From NCBI RefSeq assembly GCF_026343335.1, contig NZ_JAPELX010000001.1, positions 7,440,001 to 7,504,000 on the forward strand: a stretch of DNA of 64,000 nt, read 5' to 3'. How positions within the stretch are numbered: position 1 is the first letter of the stretch; each line of letters opens with the position of its first letter. The position numbers and the translations under genes are program-made. The DNA comes from Streptomyces sp. NBC_00078 (GTDB taxonomy: Bacteria; Actinomycetota; Actinomycetes; Streptomycetales; Streptomycetaceae). Shown here piece after piece: positions 25,310-33,325 of the stretch. A model generated the notes under the pieces. It was given only the letters and a program-made list of their open reading frames with translations. It was not told the origin of the DNA and did not search any database.

Positions 25310-25846
25310 ATGCCGCATTCGGGCTTCGTCGGCAGCACGATGAAGGCGATGCACCAATGGATCTTCGACAGCGGGCGGGAGTTCCTGGCCGAACGTCCGG
25401 AGGCCGGAATCGAGGAGTTCCCCGAACGTTTCCTGGCGCGGGGCGAGGACGCGCTTTTCCTGGAGTCCCCCGAGGACCGCCCCGGACGCTACGTCATTCC
25501 GCGAGGCAGAGCCGAGACCATGCTGTGGCTGGAGCGGATCCTGCGCAGCCGACAACGCCGAGCGCTCCCTCGCCGGAGAGGATCCGGTGTAGGGAGCGCT
25601 CGGGATGCTGGCCGTCCGGCGGTGCGAGGCTGGGCGCGACAGGACGTTCGCGCCGCCGGACGGAGTCTGGGTGGCTGGGACCGCGGCGGATGCGATGGGA
25701 ACCGGTGGCGTCCTTCCCTCAGGTCGAGAAGGGCGCCCCGGAACCTTCACCACCGCACTGGCTCGCACGCCGCCGCGGTCCCGGTCCTGCCCGAACGTCG
25801 CCGGACCACCCCTCATCCGGGTCCAACGCCGTTACGGGCGGCTTGA
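25310..25846 (+). CDS. Doubtful open frame between the small gene and catalase
   Basis: The first ~85 codons from ATG 25310 look protein-like (MKAMHQWIFDSGREFLAERPEAG, FLARGEDALFLESPEDRPGRYVIPRG), but no family is recognised. After about 25560 the reading runs through a strong hairpin and becomes arginine-rich noise. No good ribosome site is seen. It may be a truncated gene ending near the hairpin, or chance. No other coding signal appears between 25236 and 25854. Confidence 0.25.
   Translation: MPHSGFVGSTMKAMHQWIFDSGREFLAERPEAGIEEFPERFLARGEDALFLESPEDRPGRYVIPRGRAETMLWLERILRSRQRRALPRRRGSGVGSARDAGRPAVRGWARQDVRAAGRSLGGWDRGGCDGNRWRPSLRSRRAPRNLHHRTGSHAAAVPVLPERRRTTPHPGPTPLRAA
25559..25602. terminator. 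Strong nested hairpin
   Basis: CGAGCGCTCCCT and AGGGAGCGCTCG are perfect 12-base arms; the loop contains a second hairpin (CCGGA-GAGGA-TCCGG). It could terminate the plus-strand frame before it or transcripts running past catalase on the minus strand, 253 bases beyond that stop. Confidence 0.6.
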
Positions 25847-25854
25847 GTCGAGGC

Positions 25855-27327
25855 TCAGTCCTCGCGCAGGGCGCGGACCGCCTCCTCCACACGCCTGCCG
25901 TACTCCGGGTCGGCGGCGTGGAAGTGGGCCAGGTTCTTCTCGATCACGTCGTCGCGGGAGACCTGCGAGAGGCTGCCCGCGATGTTCGCGATCAGGCGGG
26001 ACTTCTCCTGGGCCGACATCAGGCGGTACAGCTCGCCCGCCTGGAAGAAGTCGTCGTCCTTGGTGTGCAGCGGGGCCTCGTGGGTGCCCGAATGGCCGGT
26101 CAGCGCCAGCGGGGCCGCCAGGGGGCGGCCGGTCTCCACCGGGCCGTCGTACGAGTTCGGCTCGTAGTTCTTCGCCGCGCGGCCCTGGGAGTTGGTCGCC
26201 ATGAGGCCGTCGCGGCCGTAGTTGCTGGCGACCGTCGCCCTGGGCGCGTTCACGGCCAGCTGCGTGTGGTTGACGCCCAGGCGGTAGCGGTGGGCGTCCG
26301 CGTAGGCGAAGAGCCGGCCCTGGAGCATCTTGTCCGGCGAAGGGCCGATGCCCGGGACGAAGTTGTTCGGGGAGAACGCTGCCTGTTCGACCTCGGCGAA
26401 GACGTTGTCCGGATTGCGGTCGAGGACCAGCCGGCCGACGCGCTGGAGCGGGAAGTCCCGGTGCGGCCACACCTTGGTGAGGTCGAAGGGGTTGAAGCGG
26501 TAGTCGGCCGCCTCCACCGCGGGCATGACCTGCACGTACAGCGTCCAGGACGGGTTCACGCCCCGCTCGATCGCCTGCAGCAGGTCCGTCTGGTGGGAGT
26601 TCGCGTCCTTGCCCACGATCTCGGCGGCCTGCTCGGCGGACAGGCTGCGGACGCCCTGGTTCGTCTTGAAGTGGTACTTGACGAAGAAGGCCTCGCCGTC
26701 GGCGTTCGTCCACTGGTAGGTGTGCGAGCCGTAGCCGTTCATGTGGCGGTACGACGCCGGGATGCCGCGGTCGCCCATCAGCCAGGTCACCTGGTGCGTG
26801 GCCTCGGGGGTGTGCGCCCAGAAGTCCCAGACGTTGTCCGGCTCCTGGCGGCCCGTGAAGGGGTCGCGCTTCTGCGAGTGGATGAAGTCCGGGAACTTGA
26901 GCGGGTCCTTGATGAAGAAGACCGGGGTGTTGTTCCCGACGAGGTCGTAATTGCCCTCTTCCGTATAGAACTTGACCGCGAAGCCGCGCGGGTCGCGGAC
27001 GGCGTCCGCGCCGCCGAGCGAGTCGGCCACGGTCGAGAAGCGCAGGAAGACCTCGGTTCGCTTGCCCACGGCGCTCAGGAAGTCGGCGTGGGTGAACCCG
27101 GCGACGTCGTCCGTCACCTCGAAGTAGCCGTAGGCGCCGGAGCCGCGGGCGTGCACCACGCGCTCCGGGATGCGCTCACGGTTGAAGCGCGCCAGCTTCT
27201 CCAGGAGATGCTGGTCCTGGAGGAGGAGCGGGCCGCCGATGCCGGCGGAGGCTGAGTTCTGGTTGTCGGCGACCGGGGCGCCGGACTCCGTGGTGAGAGT
27301 TCTCGCCGTGAGTACGCGCTTCGACAT
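25855..27327 (-). CDS. Monofunctional haem catalase
   Basis: A 490-residue clade-3-type catalase converting hydrogen peroxide to water and oxygen. The active-site histidine is in RIPERVVHARGSGAYG, the distal asparagine in GNNTPVFFIKD, and the haem-ligand tyrosine in the signature RLFAYADAHRYRLG. The length matches small-subunit catalases. It lies downstream of glxR and hyi with its own promoter (TTGACG-18-TAGGCT). That promoter carries one operator shared with the uricase operon and a weaker copy of the gcl/hyi operator. The role is probably removal of peroxide from uricase. Confidence 0.95.
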   Translation of the reverse strand: MSKRVLTARTLTTESGAPVADNQNSASAGIGGPLLLQDQHLLEKLARFNRERIPERVVHARGSGAYGYFEVTDDVAGFTHADFLSAVGKRTEVFLRFSTVADSLGGADAVRDPRGFAVKFYTEEGNYDLVGNNTPVFFIKDPLKFPDFIHSQKRDPFTGRQEPDNVWDFWAHTPEATHQVTWLMGDRGIPASYRHMNGYGSHTYQWTNADGEAFFVKYHFKTNQGVRSLSAEQAAEIVGKDANSHQTDLLQAIERGVNPSWTLYVQVMPAVEAADYRFNPFDLTKVWPHRDFPLQRVGRLVLDRNPDNVFAEVEQAAFSPNNFVPGIGPSPDKMLQGRLFAYADAHRYRLGVNHTQLAVNAPRATVASNYGRDGLMATNSQGRAAKNYEPNSYDGPVETGRPLAAPLALTGHSGTHEAPLHTKDDDFFQAGELYRLMSAQEKSRLIANIAGSLSQVSRDDVIEKNLAHFHAADPEYGRRVEEAVRALRED

Positions 27328-27351
27328 CGTGGACCTTCCGTGCGGGCGTCA

Positions 27352-27417
27352 GCGGAAAACTGTTTCCGCTTCGTGGAGCCTAGGTTTGGAACATGTGGAG
27401 CGTCAACAGTTTGTTGA
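27352..27417 (-). promoter_or_regulatory. Catalase promoter with two operator types
   Basis: Minus strand -35 TTGACG (27401-27406) and -10 TAGGCT (27377-27382) are 18 bases apart. The dyad TCAACA-GTT-TGTTGA (27403-27417, plus strand) overlaps the -35 and recurs at the uricase operon. TTCCGCTTCGTGGAG (27364-27378) resembles the gcl/hyi operator, and GCGGAAA-ACTG-TTTCCGC (27352-27369) is a perfect dyad at the expected start of transcription. Confidence 0.65.
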
Positions 27418-27501
27418 AGTGGTTTCCGGGCGACGCCACCGCCTGGGCGCGACAGGACAGATGTCAGCGGCGGCGCCGCCCGGAAGCTTTGTGCGCCTGG
27501 A

Positions 27502-28392
27502 TCAGACCTGGGCGCCGGAGAGGCGCTCGACGGCCCGCAGCAGCGCCGAGTGGTCCAGGCCGCCGTCGCCCTGTGTGCGGAGGCTGGCGACCAGCTGGGC
27601 GACCATGGCGCCGACCGGCAGCGCGGCCCCGACGTTGCGGGCGGCGTCGGTGACGATCCCCATGTCCTTGTGGTGCAGGTCGATGCGGAAGCCGGGCTTG
27701 AAGTCGCGGCCGAGGAAGTTGTCCTTCTTGCGCGTCAGCACGGTCGATCCCGCGAGGCCGCCGTTGAGAACGTCCAGTGCTGCCTTCAGGTCCACGCCCG
27801 ACTTCTCCAGGAAGACCACAGCCTCGGCGCACGCCTGGATGTTCACGGCGACGATCAGCTGGTTGGCGGCCTTCACGGTCTGACCCGAGCCGTGCGGACC
27901 GCACAGCACGATGGTCTTGCCGAGCGCTTCGAGGATCGGCTTCGCCAGGTCGAAGTCGGCCTGCTCGCCGCCGACCATGATCGACAGTACGGCCTCGACG
28001 GCGCCGGCCTCACCGCCGGACACGGGGGCGTCCAGTACGCGGACGCCCTTGTCCTTGGCGGCCTTCGCGAGGTCGACCGAGGTCTGCGGCGTGATGGACG
28101 ACATGTCGATCAGCAGCGCACCGGAGCGCGCGTTCTCCAGGATGCCGTCGGGGCCGTACGAGATCGCCTCGACCTGAGGCGACGCCGGCACCATCGTGAT
28201 GATCACGTCGGCGTCCCGCACGGCCTCGGCGATGGACCCGGCCACGCTGCCGCCGGCGGCGGCCAGGCGGTCCAGCTTGTCCTGCTCCAGCGTGAAGCCG
28301 GTGACGTCGTAACCCGCCTTGATCAGGTTCTCGGACATGGGGGAGCCCATGATGCCGAGGCCTATCCAGGCGATCTTGGGGAGGGTGCTCAT
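27502..28392 (-). CDS. glxR: 2-hydroxy-3-oxopropionate (tartronate semialdehyde) reductase
   Basis: A 296-residue NAD(P)-dependent beta-hydroxyacid dehydrogenase that reduces tartronate semialdehyde, the gcl product, to D-glycerate. The Rossmann motif is GLGIMGSPMSENL; the substrate-binding signature is DAPVSGGEAGA; the catalytic lysine region is GSGQTVKAANQLIV. Length and motifs match the GlxR/GarR group. It sits 168 bases after hyi on the same strand and 175 bases before catalase, so it can be read from the hyi promoter. Confidence 0.93.
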   Translation of the reverse strand: MSTLPKIAWIGLGIMGSPMSENLIKAGYDVTGFTLEQDKLDRLAAAGGSVAGSIAEAVRDADVIITMVPASPQVEAISYGPDGILENARSGALLIDMSSITPQTSVDLAKAAKDKGVRVLDAPVSGGEAGAVEAVLSIMVGGEQADFDLAKPILEALGKTIVLCGPHGSGQTVKAANQLIVAVNIQACAEAVVFLEKSGVDLKAALDVLNGGLAGSTVLTRKKDNFLGRDFKPGFRIDLHHKDMGIVTDAARNVGAALPVGAMVAQLVASLRTQGDGGLDHSALLRAVERLSGAQV

Positions 28393-28471
28393 GATGGGGG
28401 TACCTCTCTGAACTGCTCTGCTACGTCTGTGAATTGAGGCCGGAAGGCACTTCTTGGCGCCGGGCGGCGAA

Positions 28472-28534
28472 ATCCAGCCCGTCCGGAATTTGAGGACGAG
28501 GCCGTTCAGGCCGAAATCGGGGGTCCGGGGGAGG
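28472..28534. repeat. Dispersed Streptomyces intergenic element
   Basis: The hyi-glxR gap holds CCAGCCCGTCCGGAATTTGA followed by GGACGAGGCC and a GGCCGAAA-type tail. From memory this matches a short imperfect inverted element found many times between Streptomyces genes. Its copy number here cannot be checked. It may form an RNA hairpin inside the operon. Confidence 0.5.
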
Positions 28535-28560
28535 GTGGCAGCTCCCGGCCGACGGCCCCG

Positions 28561-29400
28561 TCAGCGAGCGGCGCGGTGCTCCACCGGCAGCCAGCCGAAG
28601 GCCTCCGCGCTGGGGCGGTCGCCCGGCTTGTACTCCAGGCCGACCCAGCCCTCGTAACCGGCCTTCTTCAACTGGTCGAGGAGTTCCTCCAGCGGGAGCG
28701 AGCCCGTGCCCGGCGCCCCGCGGCCCGGGTTGTCCGCGATCTGCACGTGACCCGTCTGTGCCGCGTACCGCTCGATCACCGACGGGAGGTCTTCGCCGTT
28801 CATGGACAGGTGGTACAGGTCCATGAGGAACTTCGCGTTGCCGAGCCCCGTCGCAGCGTTGACCTTCTCGACGATGCCGATGCCGGCCGGGGCGGACACG
28901 AGCGGGTACAGCGGCGACTCCGGCTTGTTGAGGGTCTCGATCAGCAGGACCGCGCCGATCCGGTCGGCGGCCCGGGCGGCCAGGGCCAGGTTCTCCAGGG
29001 CCAGCGCGTCCTGCTCGGCCGGGTCCACGCCTTCGACGCGGTTGCCGTACAGCGCGTTGAGCGCCGTGGTGCCGAGCGACTGGGCGAAGTCGGCGGCCAC
29101 GTCGATGTTGGCGCGGAACCTCTGCGACTCCTCGCCGGGGATCGACAGGGCGCCGCGGTCCGGGCCGGGGAGCCGGCCGGCGTAGAAGTTCAGGCCGGTG
29201 AGCTGGACGCCCGCGTCCTCGATCGCCTTCTTCAGGGCGTCGAGCTCGGACGGCTCCGGGGTGGGGGAGCCGACCCAGGGCCACCACAGCTCGACCGCGC
29301 TGAAGCCCGCGGCGGCGGCGGCCGCGGGGCGCTCCAGGAGCGGGAGTTCCGTGAAGAGGATCGACAGGTTGACGTTGAAGCGCTGGTCGTCGAATCCCAT
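28561..29400 (-). CDS. hyi: Hydroxypyruvate isomerase
   Basis: A 279-residue TIM-barrel protein of the xylose-isomerase-like AP endonuclease family, interconverting hydroxypyruvate and tartronate semialdehyde. Features: the N-terminal strand NVNLSILFTELPLLER, AAGFSAVELWWPW, LNFYAGRLPGPDRGALS, the metal-binding glutamate in LLIETLN, MDLYHLSMNGEDL and GHVQIADNPGRGAPGTGS. The family glutamate near the end is in VGLEYKPG. It is first in the hyi-glxR transcript and is preceded by paired operators like those of gcl. Confidence 0.93.
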   Translation of the reverse strand: MGFDDQRFNVNLSILFTELPLLERPAAAAAAGFSAVELWWPWVGSPTPEPSELDALKKAIEDAGVQLTGLNFYAGRLPGPDRGALSIPGEESQRFRANIDVAADFAQSLGTTALNALYGNRVEGVDPAEQDALALENLALAARAADRIGAVLLIETLNKPESPLYPLVSAPAGIGIVEKVNAATGLGNAKFLMDLYHLSMNGEDLPSVIERYAAQTGHVQIADNPGRGAPGTGSLPLEELLDQLKKAGYEGWVGLEYKPGDRPSAEAFGWLPVEHRAAR

Positions 29401-29446
29401 GGGGGTCGGCGCTCCCTTCCGTGGTGACTCCGGCTGTTCGGAGATA

Positions 29447-29482
29447 TTCCGTATCGCGGAACTTTGTTTCTGCTTAATGGAA
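29447..29482. promoter_or_regulatory. Paired operators upstream of hyi
   Basis: TTCCGTATCGCGGAA (29447-29461) and TTCTGCTTAATGGAA (29468-29482) are 21 bases apart centre to centre, the same spacing as at gcl, and lie 47-82 bases before the hyi start. Confidence 0.6.
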
Positions 29483-29523
29483 GATTGCCCGGGGTGGGGG
29501 AGGGCTGTCAAGGGCGGCGGCAC

Positions 29524-29555
29524 AAAAAACGCCCCCGCGCGGAATGCGCGGGGGC
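29524..29555 (-). terminator. Rho-independent terminator facing hyi
   Basis: GCCCCCGCGC and GCGCGGGGGC form a 10-base stem with a 5-base loop. On the minus strand it is followed by six Ts. It insulates the hyi promoter from minus-strand transcription and marks the left edge of the variable region. Confidence 0.85.
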
Positions 29556-29859
29556 AGGTACAAGCGGCTGATCGGAGTGCGTCCACTGCGCTCACCTTCC
29601 CGCCTTCGGACGGGCGGCTCATCGTCATCCGTACCCGGTTCAGATCCAGGCGGGAACCGGATACCTGGGCGCTCTGCGTGACCTGGTGGACGAAGAGCAG
29701 GACCGTGCCCCTGTCCGGTGACGCCGAGGCGACGGAGGCTGCGGGCGCGGCCGCCTTCACCACCCCGTGGTACTTCCTAACCGTCGGCCCGACCACACTC
29801 GTGGGTCCTGTTCCACCGGCTCCGGCGACGGCTCTGGCGGGTCTTCGCGTCCGACCGGA
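29556..29859. other. Non-coding or decayed segment
   Basis: Between the terminator and the recognisable protein remnant no frame on either strand looks like a gene: predicted peptides are low-complexity and no ribosome site is placed before a sensible start. Confidence 0.5.
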
Positions 29860-30650
29860 CGATCTGTCCTCCAGATCGTCACCAAGTGGACGGCGACGGA
29901 AAGCAAGACCCACCGCCGGCTCGCCGTCGGCGTGCTGGAGAGCGTGACGATCCGCCCTGTCATCGGTGCGGCCGTCCGCAAGTACGTCTACGACTGGGCC
30001 GGGCAGAGGAACACCAGCGAGGCTCTCGCGCAGGCCATCGCGAAGGTCTGCGGCGGAGAACTCGGCCGGATGTACCCGTGGGTGGCACTCACCCGGCTCA
30101 GGCTCCTGGCTTCCCGAGAGGATCAGCGGGGCGCTGCCGCGGTCGCCGAAGCCATCCGCGTGCTGGCCAGTACACCGGAGCGCCGTGTCCTTGTGCTGGG
30201 CGAGATCGTGGAGTGGGCGCAGAGCGAGGACCTGGTCATGCGCCGAGCCGGAGCGACGGCATTCCTCGCCCTCACCGATCTGACCGGCGAGGACTCCATC
30301 GCATTGTCCCTGGCAGCCGAACTGAGTGTGAGTTCCGACGCGACGCCGGAAGACCAGCTGTTCGTACGAGGCTGGCGCGCGGCCTGGCGCCACGAGGCCA
30401 CAGCCGTTCAGGCCCAGGCGTCCCTGGCCGCCTGGCTGGACTCGGCCGATGTACCCGACGAACACGTCATCGACATCGCCCGGGCGGTGCTCCCCGGACG
30501 CCTCGGTGACAAGGGTGTGGCCGATCTGCTGGTGGGCTCCGACGTCATCACTGCGATAGGGCGTCGTCGCCGAAAGGTGCTGTTCGACCAGATGCTGCAC
30601 GCGGTTGCTGGTGACATCGCCACGCCGACGTGGGCAGGTGCTCCGGCTAC
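29860..30650 (+). pseudogene. C-terminal fragment of a helical-repeat protein
   Basis: An internal open stretch reads as good protein (VLQIVTKWTATESKTHRR..., KVCGGELGRMYPWVALTRLRLLA, RAGATAFLALTDL), rich in paired helices like HEAT or ARM repeats. There is no start codon or ribosome site at its beginning, and the frame runs without a natural stop into the antisense of the next gene. It therefore appears truncated at both ends. I cannot name the parent; large actinobacterial STAND or protease-associated proteins have similar tails. Confidence 0.5.
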
Positions 30651-30739
30651 CGTCGAGGCGTCCGGCACCCGGCGCCGGCGACAGCGTGCGGCAGGTGATG
30701 CCGCGGAGACCCTGGACGCCGCGGAGTGCTGTGTGCAGG

Positions 30740-31546
30740 TCACGCCCGGGACGCGAGGTACCGCCAGTCGTTCCACGTGTCGAGTCGCTTTCGATAGGCC
30801 GCCTCGACAACCGGATAGGGGTAGGTGCCGAGGAAGAGCCGCAGGGGTGGTGCTTGGGTGTCGACGAGTTCGAGGACGGCGGCGGCGGTGGCTCGCGCGT
30901 CCTGGGGCGTGCGGGCGGATGCACCAGCCCGGCGCGCGGCTCGGACGGGTTCGTAGGCGGGGAGCGGCTCGGTGTGCACCGCGGAGGCGCCCGACCAGTC
31001 GGTGCCGTAGGGGCCGGGTTCGACCAGGGTCACGTTGATCCCAAACGGAGCGATCTCCTGGGCCAAGGCCTCGCTCATCCCCTCCAGGGCCCACTTGGAG
31101 GCGTTGTACAACCCGAGCGTGGGGAAGGCGGCGAGGCCACCGAGGCTGGAGACCTGCAGAATGTGACCGCTGCCCTGGGCCCGCAGGTACGGCAGGGCCG
31201 CCTGCGTCACCCACAGAGGGCCGAACAGGTTGGTGTCGAGCTGGGCGCGAGCCTGTTCCTCGGTGGTTTCCTCGACCATGCCGAACAGGCCGTAGCCCGC
31301 GTTGTTGACGATCACGTCGAGGCGGCCGAAGGCTTCCGCGGCCTGCCGCACCACGGCGGTCGCGGCGGTGCGGTCGGTCACGTCGAGGCGGAGCGGGAGG
31401 ATGTCGTCCCCGTGGGCGTCCAGGAGGGGCCGCAGGGTCTCGGGATCGCGTGCGGTGGCGGCGACGCGGTCGCCCCGGTCGAGAGCGGCTTCGGCCCAGA
31501 TACGGCCGAAGCCGCGGGACGCGCCGGTGATGAACCAGGTCTTCAT
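30740..31546 (-). CDS. Short-chain dehydrogenase/reductase
   Basis: A 268-residue classical SDR. The cofactor motif is TGASRGFG, the NNAG motif is VNNAGYG, and the catalytic residues are serine in LQVSSLGG and tyrosine and lysine in YNASK. The sequence type (KTWFITGASRGFGRIWAEAAL) is that of the oxidoreductases often paired with an XRE/MmyB-type regulator. Such a regulator is encoded divergently 63 bases away. The substrate is unknown. The ATG at 31546 begins the first strand directly, so it is preferred over 31573. Confidence 0.9.
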   Translation of the reverse strand: MKTWFITGASRGFGRIWAEAALDRGDRVAATARDPETLRPLLDAHGDDILPLRLDVTDRTAATAVVRQAAEAFGRLDVIVNNAGYGLFGMVEETTEEQARAQLDTNLFGPLWVTQAALPYLRAQGSGHILQVSSLGGLAAFPTLGLYNASKWALEGMSEALAQEIAPFGINVTLVEPGPYGTDWSGASAVHTEPLPAYEPVRAARRAGASARTPQDARATAAAVLELVDTQAPPLRLFLGTYPYPVVEAAYRKRLDTWNDWRYLASRA

Positions 31547-31609
31547 GACATCGAGCCTGCGCCGTCTGCGCATCGGCAGCCAGCACCCCCGCAGGGTTAC
31601 CCTCGCACC

Positions 31610-32395
31610 ATGGCGGCCGACAACCTTCTGGGAAATTTCGTCAAGGCCCGGCGCGGACGGGTCGCTCCGGCGGACGTGGCAGTACCCGCCACCGGACGAC
31701 GCCGGGTGGCGGGGCTACGCCGGGAGGAACTGGCCCGGCTCGCCGGAATCAGCGAGCCGTACCTGGTCCGGCTCGAACAAGGCGTCGACCGGCACCCCTC
31801 GCCCCAGGTGCTGCGCTCTCTTGCACGGGCGCTGGAGCTGGACGCCGACGCCTCGGCACACCTGCTCGCCCTTGCCGGCCCCGGCCCCGCGCCGCCATCG
31901 AGAACCGAAGTCTCCGCGGACGTGCACCGGCTGCTCGACGCGTGGGCGGACCGCCCTGCGTACGTCCGCGACCGGTGCTTCGACGTGCTGGCGGCGAACA
32001 AGCAGGCCCGTGCGCTCGCCCCGATGTACGAGCCCGGGAGCAACCTGGTCCGAGCGGTGTTCCTCGACCCGGCGTCCCGCCCGCTCTTCCCCGACTGGGC
32101 GGAGGTAGCCGCGCAGACCGCAGCGGCCCTGCGCGCCGAAGCCGACCCACGCGACCCCAAAACCGTCCGCCTGGTCGCCGAGCTGGAGACGGACGAGGAG
32201 TTCCGTCGTCTGTGGATGCGGCACGAGACGCGGCCCGCCCGTGACGAACTCAAGCGCTTCGCGCACCCGGTCGTCGGCAGCCTCGCCCTACGAAGGCAGG
32301 CGCTCACCGTCGGCGGCGCGGAGCAACAGGTGATCATCGTGTACCAGGCGACGGCCGGGAGTCCGTCCGAAGCGGCCCTGGCGCTTCTTCCGTGA
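31610..32395 (+). CDS. Helix-turn-helix regulator with MmyB-type ligand domain
   Basis: A 261-residue regulator. The N-terminal XRE helix-turn-helix (about residues 8-85) contains GLRREELARLAGISEPYLVRLEQGVDRHPSPQVLRSLARAL. The C-terminal MmyB-like (PAS-related) domain (about 100-255) has AYVRDRCFDVLAANKQARAL and a YQATAGSPSEAALALL ending. In Streptomyces such genes are typically divergent from an SDR gene that they regulate, as here. The ATG at 31610 lacks a ribosome site and may be leaderless. Confidence 0.9.
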   Translation: MAADNLLGNFVKARRGRVAPADVAVPATGRRRVAGLRREELARLAGISEPYLVRLEQGVDRHPSPQVLRSLARALELDADASAHLLALAGPGPAPPSRTEVSADVHRLLDAWADRPAYVRDRCFDVLAANKQARALAPMYEPGSNLVRAVFLDPASRPLFPDWAEVAAQTAAALRAEADPRDPKTVRLVAELETDEEFRRLWMRHETRPARDELKRFAHPVVGSLALRRQALTVGGAEQQVIIVYQATAGSPSEAALALLP

Positions 32396-32738
32396 CGCGC
32401 CAGGCGTCTGCGTTGGCCAGCGAATCCCGACCGTCGTTCTGGTGGCAGAAGGCCTGTTGAATGAGTTCTCGTGACAAGTCGGGTGCCTCGTTTGTGACAA
32501 CCAGACTGCCTCGGCCGCTCCCATACGCCAGCTCACCCGGCTCTACCGATGACAACTCCTGTGCTTCGGCTCAGTATCGGCGGGCCGCCGACAGCGCTCT
32601 GGCGGCGGCCCGCACCTTCGCACCTTGCGCCTGTCGGCGCTCCTGCTCTGTCTAGTGCTGTGACCGCATAGGTTCGCCGGGTCGGTGGTCGTGGCGGTTG
32701 GATGTGCGGTGACATCCGTTCCGACCGCTGGAGGCGCG
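32396..32738. other. Gene-free gap
   Basis: No credible coding frame is seen. An imperfect GC hairpin (CGGGCCGCC near 32581 with GGCGGCGGCCCG near 32601) is the only structure noted. The gap ends at the first of two transposase remnants. Confidence 0.5.
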
Positions 32739-32957
32739 GTGGCCGAGCCCGTCCGTGTGCGCAGACTGACCGACCAGGAAGGGCAGAAGCTGCAGCAGAT
32801 CGTGCGCCGGGGCAGCACCAGCACGGTGCGATACGGGCGGGCGATGATGCTGCTGGCTTCGGCCGGCGGGAACCGGGTGCCCGTGATTGCCCAGCTGGTC
32901 CAGGTCGACGAGGACACGGTCCGGGACGTGATCCTCGCATTCAATGAGAAGGGCCTG
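32739..32957 (+). pseudogene. IS630-family transposase N-terminal fragment
   Basis: Seventy-three codons from GTG 32739 encode the N-terminal helix-turn-helix of a Streptomyces IS630-type transposase (VRRLTDQEGQKLQQIVRRG, YGRAMMLLASAGGNRVPVIA, EDTVRDVILAFNEKGL). The homologous reading ends abruptly after FNEKGL, and the DDE catalytic domain is missing. It abuts an ISL3-type fragment, so this is an IS junction scar. Confidence 0.75.
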
Positions 32958-32962
32958 GTCTG

Positions 32963-33157
32963 TCACTCGTCGACCCCCAGTACCCGCGGTGTCCCGGCGG
33001 GTGGATCGGGCAGGGCCATGGTCAGTCCCAGCAGCGTGGTCCGGCTGACCGGCGCTGGCAGCAGGGCCGCCAGCCGCTCGCCGGCGCGACCGGGCAGAGC
33101 CACCGAGATCGCACTCAACAGGTTCCCGAGATGGGGGGTTCGACGCCCATAGCGCAC
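32963..33157 (-). pseudogene. ISL3-family transposase internal fragment
   Basis: The minus strand reads RYGRRTPHLGNLLSAISVAL then AGERLAALLPAPVSRTTLLGL and PDPPAGTPRVLGVDE, the conserved stretch just before the first catalytic aspartate of ISL3 transposases. Both ends of the gene are missing. It lies between the IS630 fragment and the tRNA remnant. Confidence 0.7.
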
Positions 33158-33231
33158 GGTCAGACCCTCGATATGGCTCGCCCGGGAGTTCCCCGGGGTC
33201 GCCTTCGACTGTCACGTACGGATCTGTGGGA

Positions 33232-33256
33232 GCCCGGGGGTGCGATTCCCCCGGGC
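33232..33256. terminator. Perfect 9-bp hairpin next to the tRNA remnant
   Basis: GCCCGGGGG and CCCCCGGGC enclose the 7-base loop TGCGATT. It superficially looks like a tRNA arm but pairs continuously as a simple hairpin, so a terminator or structural element at the recombination site is more likely. Confidence 0.45.
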
Positions 33257-33285
33257 CACCCGACCCGGTTCACCCGCCGCCGACA

Positions 33286-33325
33286 GGTCAAGGGGTCGCA
33301 GGTTCAAATCCTGTCGTCCCGACCA
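33286..33325 (+). tRNA. 3' fragment of tRNA-Pro (candidate attachment site)
   Basis: Forty bases from GGTCAAGGGG through GCAGGTTCAAATCCTGT to CGTCCCGACCA match the 3' part of an actinobacterial tRNA-Pro: the end of the anticodon stem, variable loop, T-arm (stem GCAGG/CCTGT, loop TTCAAAT), acceptor strand, discriminator base and CCA. The 5' half is absent, so it is not a functional tRNA. Such 3' copies are what tyrosine-integrase elements leave as attL or attR. The isotype is assigned from memory of the tRNA-Pro(GGG) sequence. Confidence 0.65.

Noticed and set aside
33232..33256. Possible second tRNA 3' end near the tRNA-Pro fragment
   Set aside because: The nine base pairs stack continuously around the loop and the loop is TGCGATT, not TTCRANY, so it is a plain hairpin rather than a T-arm.
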